NCBI RefSeq assembly: GCF_030272615.1
Contig: NC_081411.1
Coordinates: 160,502,971 to 160,566,970, forward strand
Length of the DNA stretch: 64,000 bases
Reading direction: 5' to 3'
Source of the DNA: Cryptomeria japonica
Lineage: Eukaryota > Streptophyta > Pinopsida > Cupressales > Cupressaceae
The position numbers and the translations under genes were made by a program. Within the stretch, counting starts at the first letter, position 1. Each line of letters opens with the position of its first letter. The notes under the pieces were generated by a model, which was not told the DNA's origin, made no database searches, and worked only from the letters and a program-made list of their open reading frames with translations. Positions 11,246 through 22,900 of the stretch are shown one piece after another.

Positions 11246-13364
11246 AAAACATGTCACACAAACACATGTCAAGATGTCTCATATAAATTAGTAAAAAGGG
11301 TAGGAAGGTAGAATTTGAATATGAAGATTTTGAAATTTGGGTTCATTTCCATGTGTCTCAAATATTGAACTAAAAAAATCTTGAGTAATGCAAAAATGAA
11401 CTTTAGGGACTAAATAACAAGCTCGATGCATAAAAAAAAATTATATCTAATATTTAAAAATTGGCTAAGTTGAAAAACTAAAATAATTTAAGGACAATAG
11501 TATGTATTCAAGTAAATTAGCTATTTTAAAAATAGACTAGTATTAAAATAACTAGTTTAAGACAAATTAGGGCTGAACCTTGAAAATATTGAATTTGATG
11601 TAATGATGTGGTAGAAACTTGTAGACTAAGAATTGAAATTGAGTTTTAGTTTAGAGAGTTAAAATGGATTATATATTATAATCTAAATTCTTTTTTTCAT
11701 GGTTCTACCTATGATCTAGTGTAAATAACTATTGGTAAACAAATTTGTCATTGTGGTCATTTACCATAAACTGACCTTGTTTGCTTGATAAGCTGTGACA
11801 AACGTTCCAACAGTTGGAGAGATCGTTCTATGAAACATGATATTCCTCTGCGTTTGAGAGGGGCAGCTCCCTCGTATGATAGGGGTGTTTAGGATTTTCG
11901 TGTACTTTTAACCTGAAAGTACATAAAGGAGAAAACATAGAACTAAAACAAGAAATAAAGATAGAAACCCCAACAACAAACATACGACCATCAACAGAGA
12001 TTTCTCAACATTTGCAATAAATTACAAGGGGAGTTTGTAACGTAATATGCTTAGCCATGAGATGACGATAAAGAAGAATGACAAATCTCAACATACGCAG
12101 AGATAAGATACTTCAACACATTCAAACTGAGATACCAAAGGTTGCTTGTACATCATCACATCAATTGTACAAATCACATATGCATAAAAAGACTACCAAT
12201 TTGACATATGAGAAATCGACAATGGTAACACATGAATACATTTAGAACATACGGACTAAGACGTATTCTTCATTATCCTTTTGGAAATATACAAGTCCAA
12301 AATCCTTTCTATACATAGTGCAAATCAAAATGTCATTACAAGTTTCTCCTAGAATTCCAGTAGAGTTTTCCCCTCTATAAGAAGTCACCCCTTTTTTCCC
12401 CTACAAATAGCCTTGTATTTAAATTTTATATGCTCTCTCCTGATAACTAACTAGTAACCTCCTAGTAACTATCTTTGAATTTTGAGAAAAATAAAAAAAT
12501 AAAGCTTTATTTTAGTTTGACTTTTCTCAACTTTCACACAAATAAAACTAATTTTGTATCTTTTAATTACAATGAGTGACAAAAAGTCACCTTTACCAAA
12601 ATGGTAACCTAAAACCAATATTTCCAAAGAAAGAGCAAGTTAATTGATTTGTCAAGATGACCATTATGTCTTTTTCCAATACATGCCCGAATCATACATT
12701 CTAACTGCATTTGCTAAGCCCTCTTTCCTTGAATAAAATAACATGTAAGGCTTGTAAAAGACATGATCAATCCAATTGTACCCAACTTCATTTCCACCTT
12801 GACCATTGGGTGAGGATGCATTTGAATTAAGCTCACTTCTATTGGAACTAGAGTATCCACTTCTTTCTCCCTCCTACAATAGCTCCATATTTTATGACTC
12901 TTAAAGAGGCAACACCAAAAAGAACAAATATTTTGAGTACACATCGTATTTTGTGAATATATTGGACCCTATAATCCATCACATGCTCTCATGTTTACAT
13001 AAAATAAATCATATTGTGATTCATATACCTATAATTGAGATATATTCCTTCAAGTTTATGTGGGAATGACTTCATAGAAAATCTCATCTTCGCCATTTTT
13101 CATCACAAAGTTAAATATTAATGAATCCTATTTGTAGAATCTTTTCCAAAGTCAAGTTCTTTTGTCATGGAAGATTTCCAACATAGTGCACCTTCATGCT
13201 CATCAAACAAATCTGTAATAAGAGTAAACTCATTGCTAAAATGACATCCAATATTTCATCTAAACCATATAAACTCAATTTGGCTTCGAGGTAAAGCAAG
13301 CAACAAACAACAAACAACATATTTTTCAACATTACACCCTTTTCTTGGATATAGTTTGCTAGGG
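11246..13364. other. Unassigned AT-rich spacer
   Basis: I see no gene here. The 11250-11700 part is plain AT-rich DNA. The 11800-12430 part is slightly more complex and might be an old LTR, but no ends can be defined. The minus ORF at 12714-12944 has no recognisable domain. Confidence 0.4.
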
Positions 13365-15060
13365 CTAAATATAAATTCTATGATGCAACTTCATTTTATC
13401 AAAAGTTTCAAGAGCTTCCTTGCCAAGTCTATTTTGTGATGATTTTGCAATCATTGCATTCCTTGAGCTAGCATATCTCTGAGGTATTTTGTCAAAACAA
13501 TTCAGGTGTGATGTCAATGGTTGCATATTTTGCATGTGTCTCAAGTAGAGCACAAATTGTAGAATGTGGCTTTGCACCTGCCACTCACATTGCTTGGATG
13601 CTTTTAAAACTTTTATAAAATTCATTTTGAGAGAATCCCTGTGATGATGACATGCAACAAGATTGTATTTCTTTGTGGTGTTATGCCAAACAATTCACTT
13701 GCCTTGTTACTACATTCACATTCTACATGCATGCTGCCAGAGTATAAGAAGTGTAATTTTGGCTTTATACCTACAATTTGAATTCGTTTGAATGTTTCTA
13801 AAGCACTTTCAATGCATCCATTTTAGTGCATATCACACTCATGAAGTAACCTTTCCTTGAGACATTCTGTTAAACAATCCATTGCATTGGTCTGTCCATC
13901 CACATTTTGGAAACATTACTTGCAGTATTGAAAGTTTCTAAAGCCTGTTAAACAAATTTGTTTATGAATAACCTACAACTATTACCTTCGATGAGATGAC
14001 ATTTCTTGGGGCAATATATCAAATAGTTGATGCACCCTATCTCCGCTTCCACACTTGAATGTGCGTGGGGGATTTTTGTAAGTTCCATTCAAGCAGTCAT
14101 CCCTGGAAGCCAAATCAAGCTTCTCCCTCAACAGAAAGGCCCTTATAACCAAAATTCTAAGCTTACCTGGTTTTCTAAAAGTTTATGAAACGGATTGACA
14201 AGGTAGAATCTTGCAATCTGCAAATTCATTAACTTCGCAATCAAAGAAAATCTTTTCCAAGTGAGTTAGCATTCCCACTAAATTTGAAAACTCTTTCATG
14301 CATTGATCGCAATCATTTCCTTCGATGGAGTAACATTGCTTTGAGACTTTGTTTATTACTGCTCACGGTTTGTCTCAACTTCTAAATTCACCATGTTCTT
14401 CTGTCAAACAGTTCACAGCTTTGCTTTGTCTGTGCTTCCACGGTTTGCATTTATGCCCACGGTGATTCTTTCAAACAACTACAAAGAAATAATGTTGCCT
14501 CCACGATCTACAACATATGACATTTTGTCAAACATGTCATGCCGTGAGATGACATCAACTTGAGGCATTCAATCAAACAATTTGCATGTGCGTCGCTATG
14601 CTTTGATGGATGTAATACCCCATTTCAAAAATCCATTTTGTGGATATCTTGCAATCATCACGTTTCATGAGACCACATATCTGCAATCAAAACATGCCAT
14701 GAGATGATGTTTCTTCGAGGAATTTTGTCAAACTGTTGGCATGCCTGTGCATTCCCTACGTTCCCATGATGCCTTCAACTCTGCCATGTGATTTGGTCAA
14801 ACAGTTCACATGCGTTGTCTGGACTGCCATGGTTTGCATACTCCTCCTTTGTGGTGACTTGCCAAAGAGTAAATGCCTTGTTTATGGTTGCATTATCACG
14901 TGGACTATGGTGATCTCCCAAAACAATTTATGTACATTTCCTCAAAATAGTAGCTACGGCTCTATATTTTGCATATCAATCATTCCAAGCAGCTGCAACT
15001 CCATGCCTGACAAAGTTCTTTGATCCTTTGTGCTCTGATGAATATCGTGATCGATTAACT
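13365..15060 (-). pseudogene. Degenerate PPR-like repeat pseudogene
   Basis: Read on the minus strand, short segments repeat the C-terminal half of a plant pentatricopeptide (PPR) motif. The clearest is NCFDKIPQRYASSRNAMIAK followed by SSQNRLGKEALETFDKMKL at about 13370-13500. Others are QQFDKIPRRNIISWHVL (about 14655-14730) and a NACELFD stretch (about 14800). This resembles the FDKMPxRxVVSWNAMI rhythm of PLS-class PPR proteins, which bind organelle RNA. The copies are separated by deletions and stops, with no open frame over 90 codons, so it is a dead relic. A decayed retrocopy is plausible because PPR genes are often intronless. The repeat rhythm is seen directly, and the family call is from knowledge. 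Confidence 0.6.
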
Positions 15061-15225
15061 CAACCTCAGCTAAAGGCATTCATTCATTCTGACAATCTAC
15101 GCCTTCCAGACTTTGCATCCATATTCCATTTCTGGTATGTCCATGCTTCTTTCAGTGCATTGATGAATGTTCATAACCTGCTACTTGAAGCTCTTTTTTT
15201 TTAAAAAAAAATTCTTATTCAAAAA

Positions 15226-15459
15226 GGTTAAGAATGCTCACTTTTTGAGCATTTCTAACCTTCTTCACAAAGTGGAATCCACAAGGTTAAGATATGAAGT
15301 TAGAAATGCTCAAAAAGTGATCATTTCTAACCTTTTGTGAAAGGTTAGGAATACGGGTTAGAAATGCTCAAAAAGTGAGCATTTTGAGCATTTCTAACCT
15401 TTATGACAAAAGGTTGAGAAACGAGGTTAAGAATGCTCAAAAAGTGAGCATTTCTAACC
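15226..15459. repeat. Cluster of four hairpin (inverted-repeat) units
   Basis: Four 34-44-base palindromic units lie at 15226-15260, 15299-15332, 15356-15399 and 15425-15459. Each is built from the arms GGTTAGAAATGCTCA and TGAGCATTTCTAACC around a short A/T loop. The spacers also end in aacctttt or aaaggtta, so larger fold-backs are possible. No coding sequence overlaps. They could be remnants of a foldback or MITE-type element. Confidence 0.85.
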
Positions 15460-16823
15460 TTTCGCTTCAACGAACTATCCTTTAGACCTTGGAAACCATT
15501 GATCATAGAGAGGAGTCAAGGAAGAATGCAACCGATGTTTTTGGACAACTTTTTATTGAAAATGACCAGATATTAAAATAATTTAAAATATTAAATTATT
15601 ATTTGAGAAATAATTTAAATATTTTAAATTTATTGCTTTGGCTAGAGAAAAATGACATAACTTTCAAACGGTAGGGAGTTAGGTCCTGAAATTTGAAACA
15701 TGTGTCAACGGTAGGGAAATAGGTCCACACAATTATTTATATCTCATGACAAAGCCTAGGATGAGATATTTTAATCATTTTGGGGCAACAAACACCAAAA
15801 ATTGAAAGTTTAAAATATGACAAAGTATGAACTGGGTTCAAGTGAAAATTGGCCACATGATACAAAATGATGCTAGTGACATGAATATCAAATGGTTTCA
15901 CTCAATTCTTGGTAATTTCCAAAATTAATCCATTTTTCATATTTTGACTGGCAACGACCTTGGATTGCATGTTCACTATTTACGCATAAACACCTATTGG
16001 ATCTTCATTCAACATTAAGATCAATTTGAAATTAAAATTTTAGGTATGCCAAATATGGGGGCAACAATAACACAATTATTTCCTAAGTAACATAATTTTA
16101 TCCTATATAGATTTTTGGCCTTTGCTACTTAAGAAAACATTATCCTAATGTAAGGATAAAAATATGGTGTTAGGAAGAATCATTGGATTCCTAGTATGCT
16201 AGAAATTAGATTTTAGACACCTTTATGTGCAAGTAAAGATCCCTTCAATTGAGGTACCAATTGTTAAAAATATATATAATGTTTGAAAATGAATATTTGT
16301 GTGTGGTAGTAATGGATAATTATAAATGAATTCTTGAATCTTAATGAAATATTATGTAATTTAAATAGATGAGTGATTGGGTCTAAAGATATCTTTGGAA
16401 TGTCATTTGACAATGAAAGACTTTGATTTTGTTGATCTTTAGATATTAATTATTATTGGTACATCGTGCTAGAATATGAGGGTTGATTTTGTTTCTTGTA
16501 AAAAAGAGAAAATAATTATTTCAAATTATTATAAGAAGAAATCTTCCTATACACAAGCCTAGATGTATAGTTCAAACCTTTTTGTGCACACACTAATAGG
16601 TAACAATTTTTTTTTGAATTGTTAGCATTGGAATGCAATAAATTTAGATTTTATTTAGTGGGGTATGTTATCATTATTGTAATTATATATAGGATGAGAA
16701 AAATATTAAACCTTTAAAATGTTAAATTTAATAGACCTAATGATGTGGTTGAAACTTCTAAATCAATAATTGAAATTAAATTCTAGATTAGAGAGTGGAT
16801 ATGGATAAATATTATAATATAAG
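15460..16823. other. Unassigned AT-rich spacer
   Basis: No gene or element end is recognised. The phrase 'acggtagggagttaggtcc' recurs with small change at 15668-15725 (about 45 bases apart), a minor local duplication. Confidence 0.4.
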
Positions 16824-17926
16824 TGTTAGACATATGAATATTGTCATTGTTGTCATTGATGTCAAATTCGGTGATCTAGTTACTGAGCAACCAAGTATGT
16901 ATGATCTACTGGAGCTCGTTCCAAAAGATCCTTTTCTCCAGAATCTAGTATTTGCTAGTCATGATTGAGCTTGTGACAGTTGTATTTCCATCTAGATATT
17001 TCTAATGCATTATGTTTTATGAATTCTATGCTCTGGAATCTTTGGTATTCATATCTAGGAATTGAAAGTTGTTATGCTTGAAATTTGTATCTATGGGTCT
17101 ATGTCTATGGGTCCGACTGACACCAACTATGTTCTAGTGATGAAGTGTGTGTTTCGGTAATTAGGGAAGCATGTGCAAGATCAGTGAAGGCTGAATTGGT
17201 TACTATTTTTGCTCGAGGCATGTTTGAGTAGGGTTTTCATCCGAGAAATGCATTATTGTGTAAACCCTTTATGCTTGGCCGACATATTGTCTTGTTGGTT
17301 TTTGGTGGTACATAAATTCATATATATGTACACATTTATATTTTGATTAAATAATGAGAAGATGTGTGAAGCAGAGTAAGATCGACAGTAGTGTGGGAAG
17401 TGTAAGAGTGAAGGTGTGTGTGCGGGTTTGTAGCATGAGAGTTACAGTTTTGCAGTAATCCCTTACCAAACCTACTACAAGTAGTTGGATTGATAGAGTA
17501 CAATTATAGTGTTGCAGTAATCCCTCATCAGATCTACTGCAAGCAGTTGATAGTTGAAGAAAGTGATGTAGAGATCCCTTACCGGATCTGTTGCAAGTTG
17601 TTGTTTTGTTATCTCTACTTACCTTAGAACTGACCTCATGCATTTGGAGATGCAATTTTCTTTAGTTCACTTATTTCTATTACAATGGGAATTCTGATTG
17701 TGAGTCATATTATATTCCAGTAGTTAGTAATGTTGTATTCAGGCAGTGAGTCATCTGGAAATGAGCCAATCTTTTGTAAACACCATATAACTAGTTATAT
17801 TATCTTAAGAGTTAACCCTCTCTGTGGTTTTCCCCATTGGAGTGTTCCATGTATAAAATCTAATGTTCGTCTTGTGATTATGCTGTTCATTTATTCAGCA
17901 TTTGTTGATTCATATTGATGAGTTTA
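16824..17926 (+). mobile_element. Copia-type 5' LTR, first part (interrupted)
   Basis: This LTR begins TGTTAGACATATGAATATTG and runs until the chromovirus insertion at 17927. It resumes at 29172 and ends ATTCAACA at 29266, directly before a tRNA-Met type primer-binding site. Together the two pieces make an LTR of about 1.2 kb. The orientation is plus. The chromovirus target duplication GTTTA (17922-17926 and 29167-29171) proves the two pieces were contiguous. No matching 3' LTR lies in the window. Confidence 0.75.
17450..17610 (+). repeat. Three tandem ~63-bp copies inside the copia LTR
   Basis: The phrase cagtaatccctta (or ...ctca), followed by a ctactacaagtagttg-like segment, occurs at about 17453, 17514 and 17570, the last more diverged. 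This is an LTR-internal tandem array of the kind often found in U3 or U5. Confidence 0.6.
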
Positions 17927-18716
17927 TGATGCAGTCACCTATAAGGAGGGACCTCAAAGAGATCAGCCCAAACCGGTCAGCAAGAGTAAACACAAAAAAA
18001 ACACAAGGATATGACGGAGGAAATGCAAACCATCTTTAATTATAAAATGAAATCTGAATACAACCAATCGGATTATAGAAACATGCTCACTGGCCTCCTA
18101 GAACATACAAAATAGGTCACAACTGGGACCTTAAATGTCAAGTTCTATCTTCTATGCTCTATATTTAACCTTCGATCCTTCTTGATGATTTCTAATGCTT
18201 AATTACAATGATATATATGATCCAAGAGGATCTAGTCAGCCCAAAAGGATCAAAACCCAAAGAACAAGACCTAATGTGTAAAACAAACAATGTCAGCCTT
18301 TGCCAAGAGATTCCTCTAGAAAAATACAAAGGATGAAGTGTAAATCAAAGGAAAATGCCGGCCACATGCCAAGGAACATTGGATCAATGCCCAAGGGTCT
18401 GCAAGATTAGGAAGGGGTTCTGGTAGATCACCAAAATAGGTCTAGGCAATCGATAATAAAGAACTGTCAACCGAAAATAGGAAACTGTCATGGAAATCGT
18501 TAGCGACATCTTACCAGAAAATGATCCAAATGCTATGCGGTCATGAAATAAGAGAGATCATCAAGTCTTCAAGTAGAATCCAACTCCATTGGATCCGGTG
18601 AGCCAAAACCGTTACATACAGAAAGAAATACTAAAACTGCAAATAGAAAGCAAAACATAAAAGAAATATTTTTGGTTGATGCAAGATTGCCATGAACCGA
18701 GGATGCTCTTGCATCA
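17927..18716 (-). repeat. Chromovirus 3' LTR
   Basis: A 790-bp copy bounded by TGATGCAGTCACC and CTCTTGCATCA. It matches the copy at 28366-29166 throughout. Confidence 0.9.
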
Positions 18717-18751
18717 GACATCCAGGGTTGTTGAAAATAAAAGTGAGTCTC

Positions 18752-19245
18752 TCACTTTGCTGGGGTTAGAGGAAAACCAAGGTGGTCCACCTCTGCTTGA
18801 GAAATCCAAGATGAATCTTCAACCAGTCTACCTTTCCACTTCATAAGATACTCCTTATAATGACTGCTCCATGTACTACACCCAATCCTACTATCCAAAA
18901 TGTCTTCAATCTGATCTGGTTCCTTGCGGGGCAACTGTTTCTCCAAGTTTGCAACACTATCTTATTTCAATTATGGTTCATGATACTCATGAAAGTCTGT
19001 AATATTGAATATAGATGATATGTTCAACTCATCTGGTAGCTCCACTTCATATGCATTCTCAGAACTGAATCTCCTCAAGATCTTATAGGGTCCAAACTTC
19101 TTCATCTGCAACTTGTTATAGGTTCCAACTGGGAATCTCTCTTTTCTCAGATACACCATCACTTCATCACCAACTTCAATTTCCTTATGTTTATTCTTCT
19201 CATCTTCCTTCTCCTTATACTTGTTGTTAATATCAACCAAATACT
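18752..19245 (-). pseudogene. Chromovirus integrase C-terminus and chromodomain
   Basis: The minus strand 19240-18971 encodes the end of integrase, with the GPY/F-type module in [20 protein letters not shown]. Stops near 18960 are followed by a chromodomain at 18940-18760: IEDILDSRI, HYKEYLMKWKG, and SSWISQAEVDHL. The aromatic residues and the W-K-G core match plant chromoviral chromodomains. In the family this module directs integration to marked chromatin. It lies at the C-terminus of pol, 36 bases from the 3' LTR, as expected. Confidence 0.85.
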
Positions 19246-20071
19246 ACTTAACCTGAATATGCAAGGCTGCCATGTGATCTGCAAAGTCTTCTGCTTCTGA
19301 ACTTCTCTGGTCATCACTACTAATATCCCTTAATTCTAATATACCTCTAGGATGCACTCTGGTAACTATCTCAAAAGGTGTTTTCTCAGTACTCCTATTC
19401 ACTAAATTGTTTTAGGAAAACTCTGCTTGTGAAAGAATCAAACCCAACTTCTATTTTTATCTCCCACCAAACATCTTAGTAAATTTCCCAAACTCTAGTT
19501 AACTACTTCTATCTATCCATCAGTCTGTGGGTGAAAAGTAGAACTGAACTTCAAATATGTCTTAATCTTCTTCCAAAGTGTTCTCTAAAAGTAACCAACA
19601 AACTTAGTATCTCTGTCTGAAACTATTCTTTTAGGTAATCCATGCAATCTCACCACTTCCTTGAAAAATAGGTCTGCTACATGCACTACATCTGATGTCT
19701 TCCTACAAGGTATAAAATGAGCCATCTTAGAGAATCTATCCATCATCACAAATATAGAATCATTTCCTCTCTATGTTTTAGGCAATCCAAGTATGAAATA
19801 CATGCTTATATCCTCCCAAGGTCTTACCGGTACTGTCAAAGGTTTATACAATCCCGCATTCTGACTACTCCCTTTTGCAACTTGACAAATTCTACAACTT
19901 TGCACAAATTTTTAAACATCCTTATGAATTTGGGGCCAAAATTACTTCTCACTCACCAATACTACTATCTTGTCAATACCAATGTGTCTGACCAGTCCTC
20001 CACTATGTTTCTCCTTTATCAAATTCTCCCTCATAGAAAACTTAAGTATACACAACTGAACTCTGAATTAT
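19246..20071 (-). pseudogene. Chromovirus integrase core, 3' part
   Basis: Read on the minus strand downward from 20071, several pieces in different frames match the integrase zinc-binding and core region. These include HIGIDKIVVLVSEK and the Cys-containing block before a [12 protein letters not shown]-like stretch. [12 protein letters not shown]-type segment follows at about 19720-19690. This enzyme inserts the cDNA into the host genome. Many frameshifts and stops are present. Its upstream part is separated by the 895-bp LTR at 20072-20966. Confidence 0.7.
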
Positions 20072-20966
20072 TGTTGGAATCCAAGAACACTAAGAGGAGG
20101 GGTGAATCAATGTTCTATCAGAATGATCAATTTTAACCTTATTAAAACATGCATTCATCAACCAGTATACCGATACATATAGAATTGAAAGAATTAAAGC
20201 AACTAATAAGCCAATCACACAAATGAATACCATAACACAGAGAATTATACATGGAAAACCTCAAAGAGGAAAAACCATGATGGGATTTGTGACCCACAAT
20301 ATCAATCCACTGGCCATATGAAAATATATTACAAAATATAAGGGCCTGCACTTGTAGGAAGGCTTACAGCCTAGAGCACACTGCTCAATCACAAAAGGAG
20401 TCTCACTGACTACATACAAATCTAGAGTACAGTCCGAAAATGATTGAACTACAATGATAGCATCTTCTATGCCTGAATATAGTTCCAGTTAAGCTCTATC
20501 TGTTCCGGTCTGAAACCATAAACCCTTACCGGAATACCCTCTTACATAAACTTTGCATTACAATCTTCCATATATCTTAACACATCTTTCATATATCAAA
20601 ATGATCTAGCCAACTGACCTATATACCTTTACAATTCATCATGTCTTATGTCGACTTACAAAGATAATTATAAAATGAATATACATGTCGGCTAAATAGC
20701 ATATATACATAAATATCAAAAAAAATTGCCAATGTAGGATTTCCCAAATGATGCCGGCCTCCAATACCGATAACCTGAATATAAACTATGTTGGCCTAAA
20801 TTGCCAATAACCAAAGAATTCCTTCTAACTTGTCATGTCGGTGTCGATGCCGGTGAAGTGTCTGCCAGTACACAACTAAACTAAAATATGAAGTTAGAAC
20901 ATGTTGCCATGTTACCATCAATGAAAACATAATGAAACCAACCAATTTGAGTATCAATTTCCAACA
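20072..20966 (-). mobile_element. Solo copia-type LTR inside chromovirus integrase
   Basis: On the minus strand it starts TGTTGGAAATTGATACTC and ends CTTGGATTCCAACA. Both ends match the LTR family at 39762-40754 (TGTTGGCAATTGACAC ... CTAGATTCCAACA), including the cctctcagtgtt-type stretch before the end. No internal sequence is attached. The flanking 5-mers do not match, so the target duplication is decayed or lost. Confidence 0.75.
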
Positions 20967-21620
20967 ATAGCATCTCATCCTGAATGAAATAATCCAACCA
21001 CTTACTCCTATCTGCTATAACTGATTCTTTACATGCTTTGCAAGGCTCTCCAAAATCGGGGTAATCATCATACAAGGTATTCAAATCTTCAAATCCTAAC
21101 ATTGTCTCTCTCATCTCTGTCACCAAATTCCTTCTCCTACTTAATGCATTAGCAACTTTGTTAGATTTCCCACTTCTATGTTTCAACACGAAGGTGTAAC
21201 TCTACAAAAATTCTACCCATATCATATGTCTCTAACTCAACTTACTCTGATTGTTCAAATACTACAAAGCTTGATGATTTGTATAGAAAACAAACTCCTT
21301 GGGCAACAATTAATGTCTCCACTTCTTCAAGGCTTGAATTATTGCATATAATTCCTAATCAAACACTGAATATCTCCTCGTAGCATCATTTAACTTCTCA
21401 TTGAAATAAGCTACAACTCTTCCTTCTTGACTCAAGACTGCTCCTATTGTTGTTCCACTTGCATCACAATCCACTTGAAATACTTTATTGAAATCCAGTA
21501 AAGCTAACACAGGTTTTTCAATCGCTTTCTGCTTCAATAATTCAAAACTTTTGTTTTCTCTAGTGGTCCACCTAAATTCCTTCTTATCTCCTCCCATGGT
21601 CTCAGTCATAGGGTTACAAA
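20967..21620 (-). pseudogene. Chromovirus RNase H and start of integrase
   Basis: On the minus strand, RNase H is recognisable from about 21609 downward. The block VFQVDCDASGTTIGAVLSQE carries the first catalytic Asp, followed by VAYFNEKLNDATRRYS. The HRSGKSNKVANALSRR block sits at about 21180-21130. An integrase N-terminal linker reads on into DEML at about 20970, where the solo LTR cuts it. RNase H removes the RNA template during reverse transcription. Stops and a frame change at about 21200-21350 break it. Confidence 0.85.
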
Positions 21621-22500
21621 CTGAACTGAAATTTTTGATAAACTTCTAGTAGAAACTAGCTAATCCATGAAATGATCTTACCTCTTCAATGCTTTTCGGT
21701 GTAGGCCACTCAACAATTGCTTTCACTTTCTCAGGGTCCATCCTGAAACTATCAACAAATATCACAAACCCCAAATAGACTAACTCTTCCTTCATGAAAG
21801 TGCACTTCTTAAGGTTTATCAACAACTTCTCTTCTCTCAACCTTTGCAAAACTTGTCTCAAATGCAACAAATGTTCCTATTTTGTCTTACTGAAAAATAT
21901 GAATATCATCCAAGTACACAATAACAAACTTACCCAAGAATTCTTCAATACCTCATTCATCAGCCTCATGAAAGTACTAGGTGCATTAGTTAACCTAAAG
22001 GCATCACCAACCATTCATATGGTCCTTCATTTGTCTTGAATATTGTCTTCCACTCATCTCCTTCTTTGATCCTAATCTGATGATATCCACTCTTCAAGTC
22101 TATCTTTGTAAAGTATTTTTCTCCACTCAAACAGTCCATTATGTCATCCATCCTAGGCAAAGGAAACCGGTATTTTACTGTGATCTTGTTTATTGCTCTT
22201 GAATCAATACACATTCTCTAGTCTCCATTATTCTTAGGTGCTAACATTGCTAGTACTGCACAAGGGCTCAAACATTCTCAGATCAAACCTTTTTTCAACA
22301 ATTCCTGCACTTGTCTATTTAACTCCTCATTCTCTATAGGTGTAATTCAGTGTGCAGATTTGTTAGGAAAACTAACTTTGAGAATCAAATCCATGCAATA
22401 ATTGATACTTCTTACCAGTGGTAATCCATCAGGCACATTATCTGAAATGATGTCTTCATATTCTGTTAGCAATTCCTTTATCTCCTCCAATTCTTATTCT
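21621..22500 (-). pseudogene. Chromovirus reverse transcriptase
   Basis: On the minus strand, 22214-21990 reads [28 protein letters not shown], and [15 protein letters not shown], then WLVMPLG. The catalytic YLDD box is at 21916-21905. The thumb region LRQVLQRLREEKLLINLKKC lies at 21870-21780, and WPTPKSIEEVRSFHGLASFY follows. These are textbook Ty3/gypsy RT blocks. The frame is broken between 21990 and 21870 and again upstream of 22214. Confidence 0.9.
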
Positions 22501-22895
22501 TCCAGTTTCGGTCCCTTAGTCTTCTTAGGAACCAAGGAAAAATATACATTCTCATGTCTCATTCCATCCTAGAACTTCCTTCCATCCACCAAATAGATCC
22601 TAGCATTCATACATACTTCACTTTTCAAAGGACCAAAGGTAACAAGGTTTGCTTCATCCCATTTGCAAAATATTGTATATGTTCTTTCTCCCATCGTGTA
22701 TTTTCTGTCTATCAAACTACCAAGGTCTACCAACAAAAGGTGACAAATATCCATATGCATAATATCACACAAAACTTCATCACGATAATTCCCAATTTTC
22801 AATTTCACCAAACATTGCTCACTTCCCAACAACTTATATTCGTCCTAAATCCATGCTATCTGATAAGGCTTAGGGTGTTTCAATCTTTCCAAGTT
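22501..22895 (-). pseudogene. Chromovirus protease, C-terminal part
   Basis: On the minus strand this continues the protease domain after the insertion at 22901-26958. It reads KHPKPYQIAWI, SEQCLVKLKIGNYRDEVLCD, and MDICHLLL, then a linker toward RT. The other half, with the active site, is at 26980-27144. The insertion's target duplication AGTTA shows that the two halves were joined. Confidence 0.8.
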
Positions 22896-22900
22896 TAACT

